Shown here piece after piece: positions 38,182 through 50,332 of a stretch of 64,000 nt of DNA. Position numbers and translations under genes: made by a program. The notes below the pieces were generated by a model, which saw only the letters and a program-made list of their open reading frames with translations, was not told where the DNA came from and searched no databases. The DNA is taken from contig CAUYUJ010014002.1 of NCBI GenBank assembly GCA_963575745.1, forward strand, positions 234,501 through 298,500, given 5' to 3'. This DNA comes from Prorocentrum cordatum. Lineage: Eukaryota; Sar; Dinophyceae; Prorocentrales; Prorocentraceae. Within the stretch, counting starts at the first letter, position 1. Each line of letters opens with the position of its first letter.

Positions 38182-39893
38182 ATGGACCCAATGTTTGATT
38201 GCACGACCTTGCTGGTCAAGAGTTATGCTAGCTTCGTATGGGATTTTCTGATTGCCATGTCGGAGCTCTACTATGCGTGGGAACACGTTGATGAGAAGTT
38301 TGCGGGCATCAAGATGACCTGGCAGATGGCAAGGGGCTCAGTGTCCTCAGTCTGGCTCACCCTGCAAAGGATGGGCTGGAGGATGCTCAACCCAACGGAC
38401 TTCGAGGACGACCTCGGGCAAATTCACTCGCTGTTCCAGGTGGCTCCCCGTGATGTGGAGAGCAGGCTTGTCCAGTCCATCTACTGCTGGCAAGTCTTGA
38501 GAATTCGTAGACACCTCTGAAATGATGGTAGATGAGCTCATATGGCGCAGGACTATGCAGAACGCAGTGCTCAAGATACCAGGTGGATTTCGACGAGGTG
38601 TTATACGTAAGTTGTGGTTTGGATGTCTTCTTTGTTCAGACAGGGCATTTGACTTGGGATTGGTTAAATTTACGGATTGCATGTATTGTGGAGATTCCAG
38701 GGGTACGCTTGCCCATCAGTGCAATTGCTCTGAGAAGTCGCTGCACTTTGCGGGGTTGATGCCCGAGCCCATCCCAGAGGGCGTGGTCAAGTTCAGATCT
38801 TTCGTAAGTTGGTGGGTGAGAAGTGCGGAGGTCGCGAGACATTCGAATTCACAGATGGCCTGCCGAGAGAGCCGTTGCAACCGAGGCAGCCAGACGCTGG
38901 GACGGACGTGCTTGAGTGGGGCGACGCCAGTTGGGTATGGGGCCCTGTGGTCTACACGGACGTCTCACCCCTGCATATCGTTCATCCTACGCTCTGTAGG
39001 ATGGGCTGGGCTGCCGTCCAGTTGTGCCCCCTGTCGGGATGGCGGGCTCGAGCTCTATATGGTGGGTTTGTTATCGGAAAGTCTGTGCCGAGGGGCGAGG
39101 GATCTGCAGAGTTGACGGCCCTCGAAGTGTCTGACCACGGCAGCTCGTCGTGTCTGACCACGGCAGCTCGTCGAGAAGGCTAAGAAGTGGGCGCCTCCGC
39201 TTGCGTCAGCCTTCTTAAAGCATGCACCGATCTGGAGATCTATATTTGAAATGTGCTGCCAAGATGCTGAAACGTGTCAGTTTGACTGGGTCCTTGCCCA
39301 CAAGGAGGCCTACGAGTATTTCGCGAACGGGGGCAGTTTGGCGCATTCCTTGGGGTTTGGGTGGGCGGACCTCTTTGCATATTGTGGGGCGGTCGAGGTG
39401 AAGGTGGCAGAGACGTTTGGAGACAACCACAAGAGCATGCTGAATATGGCCACGACCAATGCGCGCCACCTCGCACTCCTGGTGTCGAGGGCGGTGCGCG
39501 TGTATCGTGAGGTCGGACCTGGCCCTCGGCCGCCGAAAATACAAGCTACGCGCTCCAAAGCTAACGATTACGGAACATGGTCCGGTGCAGGCGGGTGAGA
39601 CTTTGGTTCGTTGCAAGATTTGCTTGCGTGAGGCTCAGACGCCTCAAAGTTATCGGACCCGTTTGTCGTCGGCGTGCCTTGGGCCGCTTGCCCGTGGGGA
39701 TGGGCACGAGATCGCCTCTTGGGCCTCCGCGGGTATCTGCGAGTTTCGCGGCCACTATAGCTTGCCCAGAGGCAAGTCTGTTAAGACGTTTGCGCTGGGC
39801 TGTCACGGGCCGCCCCAGAATCGCCACAGGCTTTCTAGTGTCAGGTATACAGTGCCGTTTTTAATACCTGCTCCGCGTGCGGATCATGTATAA
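38182..39893 (+). pseudogene. LINE 3' half: post-RT region, zinc finger, RNase H, C-terminal zinc region
   Basis: Successive frames carry parts of one LINE product. 38182-38520 is a post-RT region (LTLQRMGWRMLNPTDFEDDL). About 38580-38750 has KLWFGCLLC and CMYCGDSRGTLAHQCNC. About 38950-39130 has the start of RNase H (VVYTDVSP, MGWAAVQL, GSAELTALE). About 39270-39400 has the RNase H end (FDWVLAHKEAYEYFANGG ... WADLFAYCGA). About 39600-39850 has a Cys/His tail (RCKICLREAQTP, CHGPPQNRHRLSS). Several frameshifts and stops separate them, so it is dead. Confidence 0.7.
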
Positions 39894-40600
39894 AAAATGC
39901 AGGGATGTAGTATTAAAAACAAAGATGAGTTCATGCATAAGTTTATTCATAAACTAATCATGCATTTAATATGCGATATTTCTAAAAATCCTATGTATTA
40001 AAAACTGCCCTGTAGTGTGCAGCGTTTGCGGCTTGGCTTCGGGCCCAAAAGTGGGAACACGATCCCACATGAAGTCCGAGGAGCCGCTCCGGGCTGACGC
40101 CACGCCGCCCCCATGTCTGTGGAGAGCCTGGGTGGCTTGGCTTTTGTTCGGTTCACCGGCCTCTCGGTTGATGTTTCGGCGCCCTGGGTTCTTCTGGGGC
40201 GCCCGCAATTCGGCCCCCTCCAGTTTCTTCGGGCTCGGTTGGGGTTGCTGGACTTGGACATCCCTCCCCCCCCCCTCCTGCTCCCCCTCCTCCTGCTAAG
40301 GTGGTGGAGGCCCTCGTGCGCCGAAGACGAGGTGGTGGCGTTCTACAACGAGGCCCAGCCATGACCCCCCCTTCTCTTTCAATCTCTTTTTTTGTTTCTC
40401 TCTCTCTCTCTCTCTTTCTCTTTCTCTTGTGTTTTCCTTTTTACGAGAGCTTGCACTTGGGGGTGCTCGCTTGTCTTTCTGAGCAAATGGGCTGATCCGC
40501 CGAGGTTTCGGCGCCGTTTTCGCCCGCGGGCGCCTCGTGGGCGCCTCGTGTCCTGGGCGGGTCAGGCGAGGTTTCGCCAGGTCTCCCATGGTGGGCGCCC
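39894..40600. other. Post-LINE AT-rich sequence and (CT)n run
   Basis: ATAAAAAATGC and TATTAAAAAC words follow the LINE end, perhaps its 3' tail. A TCTCTCTC run occurs at about 40380-40435. No gene seen. Confidence 0.45.
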
Positions 40601-40606
40601 CACATA

Positions 40607-40779
40607 CAGTCAAAAACCCTAATAAGGACGCGCGACTTTGCTCAGGGTAGCCTTGCGTCCTTGCTCTTCCTTGCTCTTGCGTCCTTGAGGTGTTCGTCGT
40701 CCGCCGCCCCAAAAATCCCGACTTCGGCTTCCAAGGGTCTTGCGTCCTTACCGCGCGTCCTTATTAGGGTTTTTGACAG
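40607..40779. mobile_element. Tc1/mariner-type miniature element
   Basis: Terminal inverted repeats CAGTCAAAAACCCTAATAAG and its counterpart ending ...TATTAGGGTTTTTGACAG run about 28 bp with one mismatch at the second base. The element is flanked by TA on both sides (40605-40606 and 40780-40781), the mariner target duplication. No transposase. Confidence 0.85.
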
Positions 40780-40789
40780 TAGCTTGCGC

Positions 40790-41050
40790 AGCACTGCCCG
40801 CAGTACATAGCTGACACCGCACAGCTTGCGCTACATAGCTCACACCGCACAGCTTACACAACCAGGCCCACACCACAGAGGTCACCCCGCTTATATGACG
40901 CAATGTAGCCCACGCCGCGTGTCACAGCTTACACAACTTGGCTATCACAGCACAGCCTACACCGCCTAGTATGCACCACGTAGCTCACACAGCATACAAC
41001 TGACATCGCACAATTCAGTTCCTCCGCGTAGCCTTCATGTCAATTGTGCA
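40790..41050. repeat. Degenerate CACA(G/C)C-TAGCTCACACCGCA repeat
   Basis: About 20-30-bp words (CACACCGCACAGCTTACAC and similar) repeat loosely. Confidence 0.5.
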
Positions 41051-41074
41051 CTAGCTGATTCGTTGGGGCCTACT

Positions 41075-41665
41075 GGCACACGCACGCACGCACGCACTCA
41101 CGCTCACACGCACACGCACACACTCTCTCTCACACACACTTGTTTGGCGTCGCGGCCTCGCGCGCAGCGTCGGGGGCGTAGAAGGGCAGCGAGGGAGACG
41201 CGGGAAACGCGCGCGGCTGCCCCCCTCCCCCCACACACACACACACATACACACTCGCACACTTCTCCATGTGTATGTGCGTGTGTCTTGTTTGCTCGGG
41301 GTTGGGATTGCGCAGTATCCTCGCGGTGACAAAGAGCAAGACGCCAAGCGACAAGCAACATAAGGAGATAGCCCGCGCAAGCCCCAGAGGGGTCTGAGAG
41401 GCGAGGAGAAGCGGCCCCATTGGGGCATATCCCAGAGACAGCCTCGCCCAAGTCACGCGGAGAACCGCCTTGTAGAGGGACACATCTACCACGTAGAAAT
41501 CAACGGCTGCATGTCTTTTGTGTGTGTGCTTGCCTTTTTTTGGAGAGACACACGCATGCACTTCACGGTTGCCCTCTCTCTCTCTCTCTCTCTCGGTTCA
41601 TATACACATGCATTTACATATGTACATACATATTCACATATGTATATATACACACACAAGATGTT
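41075..41665. repeat. CA, CT and ATAC microsatellite patches
   Basis: Short (CA)n at 41105-41140 and 41232-41265, (CT)n at 41576-41594, then CATA words. No gene seen between them. Confidence 0.8.
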
Positions 41666-41929
41666 AAGGCTCGCTGCGCTTCGCCTTCTAATCTGGGGTC
41701 TTGTACCTGGCAGGCGCTTGGGCGTTGCGTCGAACATCCACACTGAGCTGGGATGCCGCTAGAAGTGCCACGTATAAGTGTATCGCGGGGTCCAGGCGGG
41801 GCCCACGCGGCTCCTTGTGTGCACGGACCTGGGGGCGGGCCGACAGTGAGATCCCAGGTGGTTGTTGTCAGGGCTGTGGTAGTGTGGCTGTGTCCTGGCT
41901 GCGAGAATGCGGCATTGGAATGTCTCTCC

Positions 41930-42270
41930 GACTCCTCTTCCTCCTCTTCCTCTTCCTCTTCCTCCTCCTCCTCCTCGGCCTCCTCCTCCTCCTCCTCGTC
42001 GTCGTCCTCCTCCTCCTCCTCCTCCTCCTCGTCCTCCTCCTCCTCCTCATCCTCCTCCTCCTCCTCCTCGTCCTCCTCCTCATCCTCCTCCTTCTCATCC
42101 TCCTCCTCCTCGTTCTCCTCCTCCTCCTCCTCCTCCACCTCATCCTCCTCGTCCTCCTCGTCCTCCTCCTCGTCCTCCTCGTCCGTCTTATCGACCTTCT
42201 TATCGTCCTCGTCCTCCTCGTCCTCCTCGTCCTCCTCGACCTCCTTATCCTCCTCGTCCTTCTCCTCCTC
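41930..42270. repeat. (TCC)n microsatellite, block 1
   Basis: Long TCC/CTC array with CGT interruptions. Poly-Ser, Leu and Pro frames on the plus strand and poly-Glu/Arg on the minus strand are artefacts. Confidence 0.95.
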
Positions 42271-42477
42271 CGGTCCCACCCCCACTTCACCTCCCACCGA
42301 GCCTCCGGGAACCAGAATTTGATGTCCACTTTTCGTGGCGCCACCTCTCACACCCCCCTTCATCCCCCTTTTCTGTTCCCCGCAGACAACTGCACTTCCC
42401 GTCAGCTCCGAATGCTTGGGGGCCTCCGTCCGCCTTTCGGACGCCACCCCCCACAGGGCAGCCGCAGTCGGGATCTC

Positions 42478-42752
42478 CTCATCCTCCTCTTCCTCCTCCT
42501 CCTCCTCCTCCTCCTCCTCCTCCTCGTCCTTGTCCTCCTCCTCCTCCTCCTCCTCCTCCTCCTCCTCCTCCTCCTCCTCATCCTCCTCCTCTCCTCGTCC
42601 TCCTCCTCCTCATCCTCCTCTCCTCCTCCTCCTTCTCCTCGTCCTCCTCCTCCTCATCCTCATCCTCCTCCTTCTCATCCTCATCCTCCTCCTCCTCCTC
42701 GTTCTCCTCCTCCTCCTCCTCCTCCTCCTCCTCCTCCTCCTCCTCCGCCTCC
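42478..42752. repeat. (TCC)n microsatellite, block 2
   Basis: Second TCC array, separated from the first by about 200 bp of unique sequence. Confidence 0.95.
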
Positions 42753-42809
42753 ACCTCATCCACTTGTAGACAGAAGCCTAGGAGGCTCGTCGCGATCGGG
42801 CGAGTGGTT

Positions 42810-44335
42810 GCAAAGGCCGTGTCGGGGTATGCTTGGGGCCTTTGGGGTATCTTTTCGGGTATCCTGGCGCCCCTCCGGACCGTTCCTGGGAACGTCTTGG
42901 GCCATCTTGGGGCGAGCATGGGGTGGTCGTGGAAAGTCTCGGGGCTCGCGCAGGCCGTGCTAGGAGTCTCTTGGGCTGTGTTGGGGCGGGTTTGCAAGGC
43001 TACTGGGGCGTCTCGGAGCGCATGACAGCTGAGGCCAGCAAGGTGAGAAACTACAAAGACCCGTGGAGAAAGAACAATTGTTTTTGACAACTTTGGCTTA
43101 TCCCGGGAGGCGCCCTGGCGTCCTAGTATGGTAGAGGGCTGTTTTTGCGATTTCAAGGGCCGCCGTGGAGCCATCGCGGGCGTCTTGGGGAGGGTGGAGG
43201 CCCAGGAAAGGCTAGGAGGAGGCTGCGGAAGGGGTACCATGGGAGCTTGTGGTCCATCAGGGGAGCATCTTTGTGGCTGTCGTGGACCGTGTCTGGGACT
43301 GCGTTGTGGCGGTTCTGCAATCCTTTTGGGCCGTGTCGGAGCGTGCGAAAACTGGGGAGCCCAGAAAGTCGAGAAAGGATCGAAACCTAGAAACAACCAT
43401 TGGTTTTAGTCACTTTCGCTCCTCCCGGCAGGCGTCCTAGCAGGCTCTAGGGCTGGTTTTGCGGATTCTTGGGCCGCCTTGGGCCAATTGTCGGCGTCTT
43501 GGGGAGGGTGGAGGCCCAGGAAAGGTTCGGAGGAGGCTGCGGGAGGGGCCCCTGGGATCACCAATGGAAGGGCGTGGGGCGCATATCGGGGGGGGGATGT
43601 GTGGGGGGGTGCCGGTGACCTGTGGGGTTTCCCCTTGTAATTTCATAGGTAGAAGGAATGTACACGCTTGCACCAGGTTCATTCTACCTACCCTCTCAAC
43701 TTGCTCTGTACCGAGTGCCCTTCGGCCCGTCCCGCCACCGCGCCTTGGTTGTAGGCCGGACGCCTTTATGAGGATTTGTTTGGAGGCCTGTCGGATGCCT
43801 CTTGGAGGTGGTTCTGTGGGTGTTTGGGGGCGTCTTTGTGGCCTCTTGGGGCCTACTGTGGGCTTTTCGGGGTCTCTTGGGGGTGTCTTGGAAACTCTTG
43901 GGCGCACCTCGGGGGCCTGTGGAGGGATCTTGGGGCCATCTTGGGGCGAAAGGCTCGAACTGTCGGGCCGTGTTCCCCATCGCGGGCCCCTCTTGGGGCC
44001 GTCTTGGGGGGCTCTTGGGCTCCTCTCGGGGGCTCTTGGGCTGTTGTCGGGCGATATTGGGCGCCGTTTGGGCCGTCTTGGACGCTCTGCAGGTTGAAAG
44101 CGGGGTAGCGCGAAAACCATGGGACACCCAATCGATTTTGGCGGTGTTGGTTTCTTGGGCCGCCCTCCAGGGCTTCTAACACGGCCCAAGAGGCGCCCAG
44201 CAGGGCTGCGGGCTGCGAGCAACGCCCCCTTGGCCTCCCGTAAAGTCACGCGGGGAACCCCCGAGAGCGCCCGGGATCGCCCAAGAACGCCCGAGAGTTT
44301 CCGAAATTCCAGGCTTTGGGCCCCTCCAAGACTGT
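42810..44335 (-). repeat. CTTGG decamer arrays with AT-rich spacers
   Basis: Plus-strand CTTGGGGCGT-type words in three blocks (42810-43020, 43130-43345, 43440-43545) and again 43790-44090. Spacers at about 43025-43110 and 43350-43435 contain AAACTACAAAG and GAAACCTAGAAAC and, on the minus strand, end in CAG near CGCTCCGA. Confidence 0.65.
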
Positions 44336-44429
44336 TTAAAGGATCCAACGCAGAGAATTCGAAGGGACCTGAGGATACTCCAACTCGTGCCTCAGGGCGC
44401 GGTGACGGAATTCATTTCTCTGCAACAGT

Positions 44430-44625
44430 ATATGTCTATCTCTCTCTCTCTCTCTCTCTGTCGATATCTCTCGCTCTATCTCTGTCTATCTCGGTCTCTC
44501 TGTCTCTCTCTCTCTCTCATTCTCTCTCTCTCTCTCCCTCTCGTTCTCTCTCTCTCTCTCTCCCTCCGTCTCTCGCTCTCTCTCTCTCTCGTTGTTTCTC
44601 TCTCTCTCTCTCTATATATATTCCT
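44430..44625. repeat. (CT)n microsatellite
   Basis: Nearly continuous TCTCTC with occasional GT or AT. Confidence 0.95.
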
Positions 44626-44629
44626 TTCG

Positions 44630-45720
44630 TTCGCTCCATATCCATATACACGGAATGTATGTTGATTGGCTGACATGTACCGTATAGCGTATACGTTGCA
44701 TTCTATACCATCCTCGCCGTGGTCACAAGTACGCCGTATGTTGTCTTCCTTTCTCTGTAGTTCATCTTGTACCTATACACATATAGGTATATCTCTTGTT
44801 GTGCAGAATTTCGTTTGGCGGACAGATATGTACCAATAGTGTGTATTACGTTTCCTGCATCACCCTGACCATGGTCGCAAGTACGTCTTCCCTCGCGTTG
44901 TCCCTCTCTCTCTCTATTCGTGTTCTCTCTATGCAGTTATGAGTATCTCGTTTTCTCTCGCTTGCTCCTTCTCTTTCTCTATATCCCTCGTTCTACTCGG
45001 GATTCCTAATAGATTTGTTTGCTTTACCCCCTCAACTCGCTCTGCTGTTTATTCAATGATATATGTTAGTTTGCCCGGGCGCAGAACAGCGCATCTCTAG
45101 CATTGTATGCAATGCACTCTAGGTGGCACGTTCTATGTTGGGCACTCTACGTTGTACCATACACGGTGTGCCATATTCCTTGTGCAATCTAAAGTGTGCT
45201 ATATATATATATGTAGCACACTAGTCGTGAACCATTCTACGCGGCGCAGTCTGTGCAGTGATCTTGACTTTGAGTGTCTCGCTCGTGACCACAACCCATG
45301 CTCGCGCAAACATCCCACCCATGCACCCGCAATTTGTTTTGCAACACACATGTGGCGGCGATTGTGATGGCTGCTTGGCACTGGGTGGCGCATCGCTGCG
45401 GCCGCGTTATGTTGCAAAGAGGAGAGGCAGAAAATTGGAGGAGGACAGTACGCAGGAAAACCTCGTCGATTACGTTTCTGGTGTCGATTCGTGTTGCGGG
45501 GCGCCGAACACGAAGGAGACGGAAGGAGGAGGACGAGGAGCAAACGAAATACGAAGAACAAGAGAAGGAGGAAGAGGAGGAGCGGGGCAAAGACGTCCGA
45601 GTTCATCGCCGAGGTCGTCTTCGTAGTCGTCGTCGTCGCGCAGTTTTCGTCGTTGTCACCCTGTCGTCGTCGTCGCCACCCATTGTAGTCGTCGTCGTCG
45701 TTGTCGTCGTCGTCGTCGAC
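44630..45720. other. Anonymous stretch with simple-sequence patches
   Basis: Contains TATATATATATG near 45200, AAGGAGGA words near 45520 and a CGTCGT run near 45620-45715. No gene recognised. Confidence 0.4.
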
Positions 45721-45723
45721 CAG

Positions 45724-47860
45724 AAGCTGCACCAGCTGCGCATCCAGGTGGCGAAATCAGAAGGCAGGCTGCCAAGAGGAGCAGTGGCGTACCTCAGGGT
45801 ACGAGCCTCACGCGAAGGAAGGAGACGGGACCCAGCGGGCCTCGTTGCAGAGGAGGCGGCGCGAGCGTGGGCGATGTGTGCAGTAGAGCCTACCAGAACC
45901 CTGCCGAGGATCGTTATGGAGCACTGCTGGAGGCACGCGGAGAGGCTGATGCACCGCCATTTGCCGTGGGCAGGGGCGAGCAGCCCAAGCGATGCAATGC
46001 GATTGGCGATTGTGCGGGCAGGGGTGACGATGCCGTCGGCATTCGAGTTGGAGATGCGGTGGCTGGACATGCAGTGGCTAGGGCCAGCCTTGGTCAGCGA
46101 GGTGGTCGGCAGCACAGCCAGGTGGACGGAGGACGCCAAGGCGCTCCCAGCGCTGGGCCCCCGCTCGGCCTGGGGCGTGCGCTGGCGGCACATCGAGGAG
46201 CTCATGGTCGAGGAGGAGTCTGAAACCTGGGGCACCAAGCACACGATGGCCCTGAGGACAGCGGCAGGATAATCAGCATGGCCCCAGGTGAGGCGGTTCG
46301 ATCGCAAGCTGGCGACCAGTGAGACCTGCAGGCGATGCAGGAGAGGCAGAGGCACGCTGTGGCACAAGCACTTCGGCTGCGACGCAGCGGAGCACTACAG
46401 GCGCGACGTGTGCCCCAAGGAGGTGAGGTTTGCAGTCGAGCAAGGAGAAGAAGCAGGAGAGAGGTTCGCCAGAGGTCTTTTCCCTGACGTCACGCAGGCC
46501 TGGGTGGTGCCCCACGAGAGGCCCGAGAAGGATAAGGTCAGGTGGGTGCGGCACCCGCCCGACGGGGTCATCCGAGGCACAGTGTGGACGGGTCAGCCAC
46601 CGACCCGTCGGACGAGATCCTGAGGAGGGCGGGGTGGGCCATCGTGCAGTACAGCGGGGGGGGGGCAGGCCACAGGTACAGTGTGCGGCACAGTTCCACT
46701 GGCGTGGGCGCCTTTGCAGCTGGCGATGGACGGGGAGGACTATGTGTTCCACTCCTTGTCGGGCTGCGCTCACGGCCCGCGGGAAGTCTTCAGCGACTGC
46801 ATGGGCCCCATTGGAATGGCAACCGGCATCGGGGAGGCCCTGGCTAAAGGCGCAGCGAGGAGGGAGGCACCTCTGGAAGCGGTGGTGGCTCGAGCTGGGC
46901 GGACGAGATGAGGCGAAGGAGTGCGCCCCGGAGACCCAGAGGTGGGCGCGCGAGGGCAACGAGCAGGCGGACCTCCTATCCAAGGAAGGGCAAGCCTCTG
47001 GGGCCGCTGGCCCGAGCGAGCCCTCGCTGCGGAGGGCGCGCGCTTCCTGGCGAAGCAGACGGCGCGCTGGATCGCCCAGTCGCAGGTCTGGTGGCAGGAC
47101 CAAGGCGAGGATGCCGAGGGCAGCCCGAAGGAGTTGTGGATTGAGCTGGAGGGGATGCCGCCCGACTTCCAGGCGGCAGTCGACGAGGGCAAAGCCGAGG
47201 GGGAGCGGCTCGAGGAGGCGGCCAGGGCGGAGTCGGCAGCGGAGGAGGAGAGCAAGCAGGCCGAGCGCGAGCCCATCATCGTCTGGAAAGAAAGGGCACC
47301 ACCTCGGCGAATACCGCTGGGAGACGGGGGGGAGGGGCCTGGCCTGCCGTCGGCGCGGGGCCACCGGGGCGCAGGGGCGCATGCAGGTCAAGCAGCGGCG
47401 CAAGGAGCTGTTGTTCGAGGTGTGCAGAGGAGAAGCGGAAGGCTGCAAGGACCAGCTGAGGAGGCAGAGGAAGGGCCTGCACCCCCTGCCCTGCAGGCGC
47501 AGCAGCAGGTGCGACTACCTGGAAGGGGTCGCCAGTGGCCCCAGGGAGGAGCTGGCCGAAGCGCCTGGCGAGGTGCTGCTGGCCACGGAGAAGGAGCTGA
47601 GGGCGCCGAGGCAGGCGGCGGAGGAAGGGCGTGCGGAGGTGCGGTGCGCTTCAAGCCGCTGGTCGACGTCGTCAAGGCCTACGGCACCGACGAAGACGGC
47701 CTGGTGGCCCTCGGACGGAGAGCGAAGGCCGCCGAGGCGGAGGCGGCGAGAGGAGAGGACGCCTGCCCCGAGGGGCCTGGGGTGGGCGGCAATCAGGGCC
47801 CCACGCAGAGGAGGGGAGCGGGCAGGGCTGCCAGGAGGAAAGGTGACGCCTAGGCGCCGA
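45724..47860 (+). pseudogene. Second LINE fragment with zinc finger and RNase H
   Basis: A post-RT block (45724-46272) is followed by CRRCRRGRGTLWHKHFGC (about 46330), the C-x2-C...H...C finger typical of these LINEs. RNase H pieces follow in other frames: VDGSATDPSDEILRRAGWAI (about 46580-46640) and LWKRWWLELGG...REGNEQADLLSKEG (about 46870-46990). Next come a Glu/Ala-rich helical tail and FKPLVDVVKAYGTDEDGLVA (about 47650). Frameshifts disrupt it. The sequence differs clearly from the LINE at 38-40 kb, so two lineages are present. Confidence 0.6.
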
Positions 47861-47964
47861 GGCGTGGCGAGCTGAGCTGCGCGCGCGCGCCCATTGCCCG
47901 CGCGTGGCTCGGCCTCGTGGGACCGCGGTGGGCGGCCCGCGAGGCGCCGCCCAAGAACGTCCAA

Positions 47965-48147
47965 GAGCGTCGTCGTCGTCGCAGTCGTCGTCGTCTGCGT
48001 CGTCGTCGTCGTCGCCGTCGTCGCCCAGTCGTTCCCCAATCGTCGCCGAGTCGTCGTCTTTGTCGTCGCCCACTCGAGGTCATCTTCGTCGTCTGCGTCT
48101 GCGTTCGCGTTTTCGTCGTCATCGCCGCGTTGTTGTCCAGTCGTGCA

Positions 48148-48215
<68 letters not shown>

Positions 48216-48515
48216 CGTCGACGTCGACGTCGACGTCGACGACGACGACGACGTCGTCTGTTGTCGTCGCTTCTTGTCGTCGCCAAGTCGCCATTGTCAT
48301 CGTTATCGTCGTGTCGTCGTCGTCGTTGTTCATCGTCGTTGTCGTCGTCTGCGTCGTCGTCGTTTTAATTCACGCGTCCAGTCGTGCAGTCGGCGTCTTC
48401 GTCCGCCGTCGTTGTCGTCGTCGTCGTTGTCGTTATCGTCGTCGTCGTCTGCGTCGTCTTCGTTTGCCGTCGTCGTCGTCGTCGTCGTTGTCGTCGCCCA
48501 GTTTGTAGCCAGAGT
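47965..48515. repeat. (CGT/GTC)n microsatellite
   Basis: About 550 bp of TCG/CGT units, with a GACGTCGACGTC segment at about 48210-48255 and drifting phases. Confidence 0.95.
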
Positions 48516-49000
48516 CTCCCAGTCTTCATCGCCAACGTCGTCGCCAAAGGTCCAGGTGCGCGCGTGCGCTCTGGTGGCGACAGGGCCCATTGCAGGGTGG
48601 GGAGGAGATTCGCGCGAGCGCTCCCTTGGCGCCGGGCCACACTGCAAGGCGGGGGTGGAGGCGTCCCCCACCGTCTTCCCCCATAACGTGCATTCTCGCC
48701 ATGACAAAAGCGCGCTCGTGCACGACTAAAAGTGCTCGATCCTTCTAGAACAGTGAAAGTCTCCCTTCTGTTTTTTTGGTTCTGAGTCCTCGGCCCTGCG
48801 CGATTCATTGATCTGGCTTCCTCCTCGTAGTTGTGCAGTGTAGCTGTGGCCGTCGAGTTAATGAACGCGCCGAGGGCCAGCAAAAGTCGCATTCTGACAA
48901 GTAACCAGCCGGTGGAGGCGCGTGTCCGCGCGGTCGCTCGACTCTCGGGCGCCGCCCAGGTGTTGTTCACAGGACGGGATTTGGACCTCCCTTCTGATCT
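48516..49000. other. Anonymous stretch
   Basis: No gene or repeat recognised. Confidence 0.4.
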
Positions 49001-49014
49001 GTCTTGATTAAGTG

Positions 49015-49145
49015 TGGTTCTTCCTTCTCCTTCTCCTTCCTCTTCTCCTCCTCTTTATTCCTCTCTCCCGGTCTCCTCCTACTTCTCCCCGCGTCCTTCC
49101 CCTCGCCCTCCACCCCTCCTCATCCCACCCTTTCCCCTCTCCAGT
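49015..49145. repeat. Pyrimidine-rich tract
   Basis: TTCTCC/CTCCC-rich, degenerate. Confidence 0.8.
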
Positions 49146-49647
49146 TGCAAATATTCCAGCAGTTGAAGGATGATCCCAACACCTCAGGGTCCTTTGCCAA
49201 AAACGCCGATCATCAGCGGGCGGCAACCTGCTCTCTTAGACAGGCAAGCTGCCCCGCGGGCCATTCAATGGGTTCTTCGGGCTTCAGGCCCTGGAGCAGT
49301 CTCTTGGACTCTTTGTTCCCCGTGCTCTTGGAGTCTTTGCCCTGCCGAGAGCTTGGGTGGCAGCCTGTTCTGCGTCCAGGGGCTCCTGGCAGATCTTCGC
49401 CCAGCTGTAGCACCCGCCGGTCAGTCTCATCCTTGTGCCTGGACGCCCTCTCCGCCGATGCCGAGGGGTAAAGGCACCGCCGGGGTTCTTGACCTGTGGG
49501 CGCCTCGTTGCGGCCCGGGCCGGCGCCGTCCTCGATCGCGTCTACCTCCCCCTGGGTGGCGCCCTGCTTCCCGAGCAAGATGGGCACTCTGGTTGGGATA
49601 TTGATCGAGGGGTGGGCGACTAACCTTCGACGGAGCTTGCCCATCCC

Positions 49648-49700
49648 CCCGCCTCCTCCTCCTCCTCCTCCTCCTCCTCCTCCTCCTCCTCCTCCTCCCA
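49648..49700. repeat. (TCC)n microsatellite
   Basis: Uninterrupted CTC/TCC units. Confidence 0.95.
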
Positions 49701-49769
49701 CCCCCTCCACCCGTTCCAACAGCAAGTGCCCAACTCCCCCAGCGGATCCAAGGGGGGGGGCGATGATTG

Positions 49770-50080
49770 CCTCGTCCAGAGTATTTCCTCCAGGGTGAGC
49801 TCGTGCTTAGTGGCGTCGGGAGCAGCAGCAGGATCCTGACCCATTTCCTCCAGGGTGAGCTCGTGCTTAGTGGCGGCAGGAGCAGCAGCAGGAGCAGCAG
49901 CAGGATCCCCGCAGACACAGAGCGGGTCCTTCTTGAGGCGGTCGGTCCACTGCCATCTCGAGCACGCCTCGCAGACGGCGTACTCCCCTGTCTGGTATTG
50001 CTTGTGGGTCTTTTCCTGCTGCCATTGCTGCTGCCATCCTTTGGGCCTGGTCCAGCGCCATTGCCCCGACGTGTGTGCGG
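49770..50080 (-). CDS. Minus-strand segment with zinc-ribbon-like motif and tandem repeat
   Basis: Minus strand: YQTGEYAVCEACSRWQWTDR then LKKDPLCVCG, a CX2C...CXC ribbon similar in shape to short zinc ribbons in mobile-element ORF1 proteins. It is followed by Pro/Ala repeats and two copies of ATKHELTLEE from a roughly 66-bp tandem duplication (about 49778-49905). No recognised family; it may be a retroelement remnant or an exon. Confidence 0.35.
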
Positions 50081-50332
50081 CGACAGAAGAAGGCCGATGC
50101 AGTCGGCCGTGGCGCGCTGGAAGGCTGCGTTCGGCCCGCCTTGAGCGTGTCCCTCGGCTGCGGACAAGTTGCAGCCCCCAGGGCGTGGGGTCCCAACTTG
50201 AGCTAAAATGACTACGGCCACCCTTCTCCTCTGCTCCCCATCTTCTCTCACCTCCTCCTCCTCCCTCCATTCCCCCCTCCCCCACCCATCCCCACTTCCT
50301 CCTACCTCATAATCTGTCCTCTTCCCATGCTC

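Noticed and set aside
41701-42963. Long open frames across TCC arrays (poly-Leu, Ser, Pro, Glu)
   Set aside because: Trinucleotide repeats lack stops in several frames. There is no non-repeat domain and codon use simply follows the repeat.
46273-47448. Minus-strand 391-codon ORF
   Set aside because: It is antisense to LINE RNase H pieces readable on the plus strand and has no motif.
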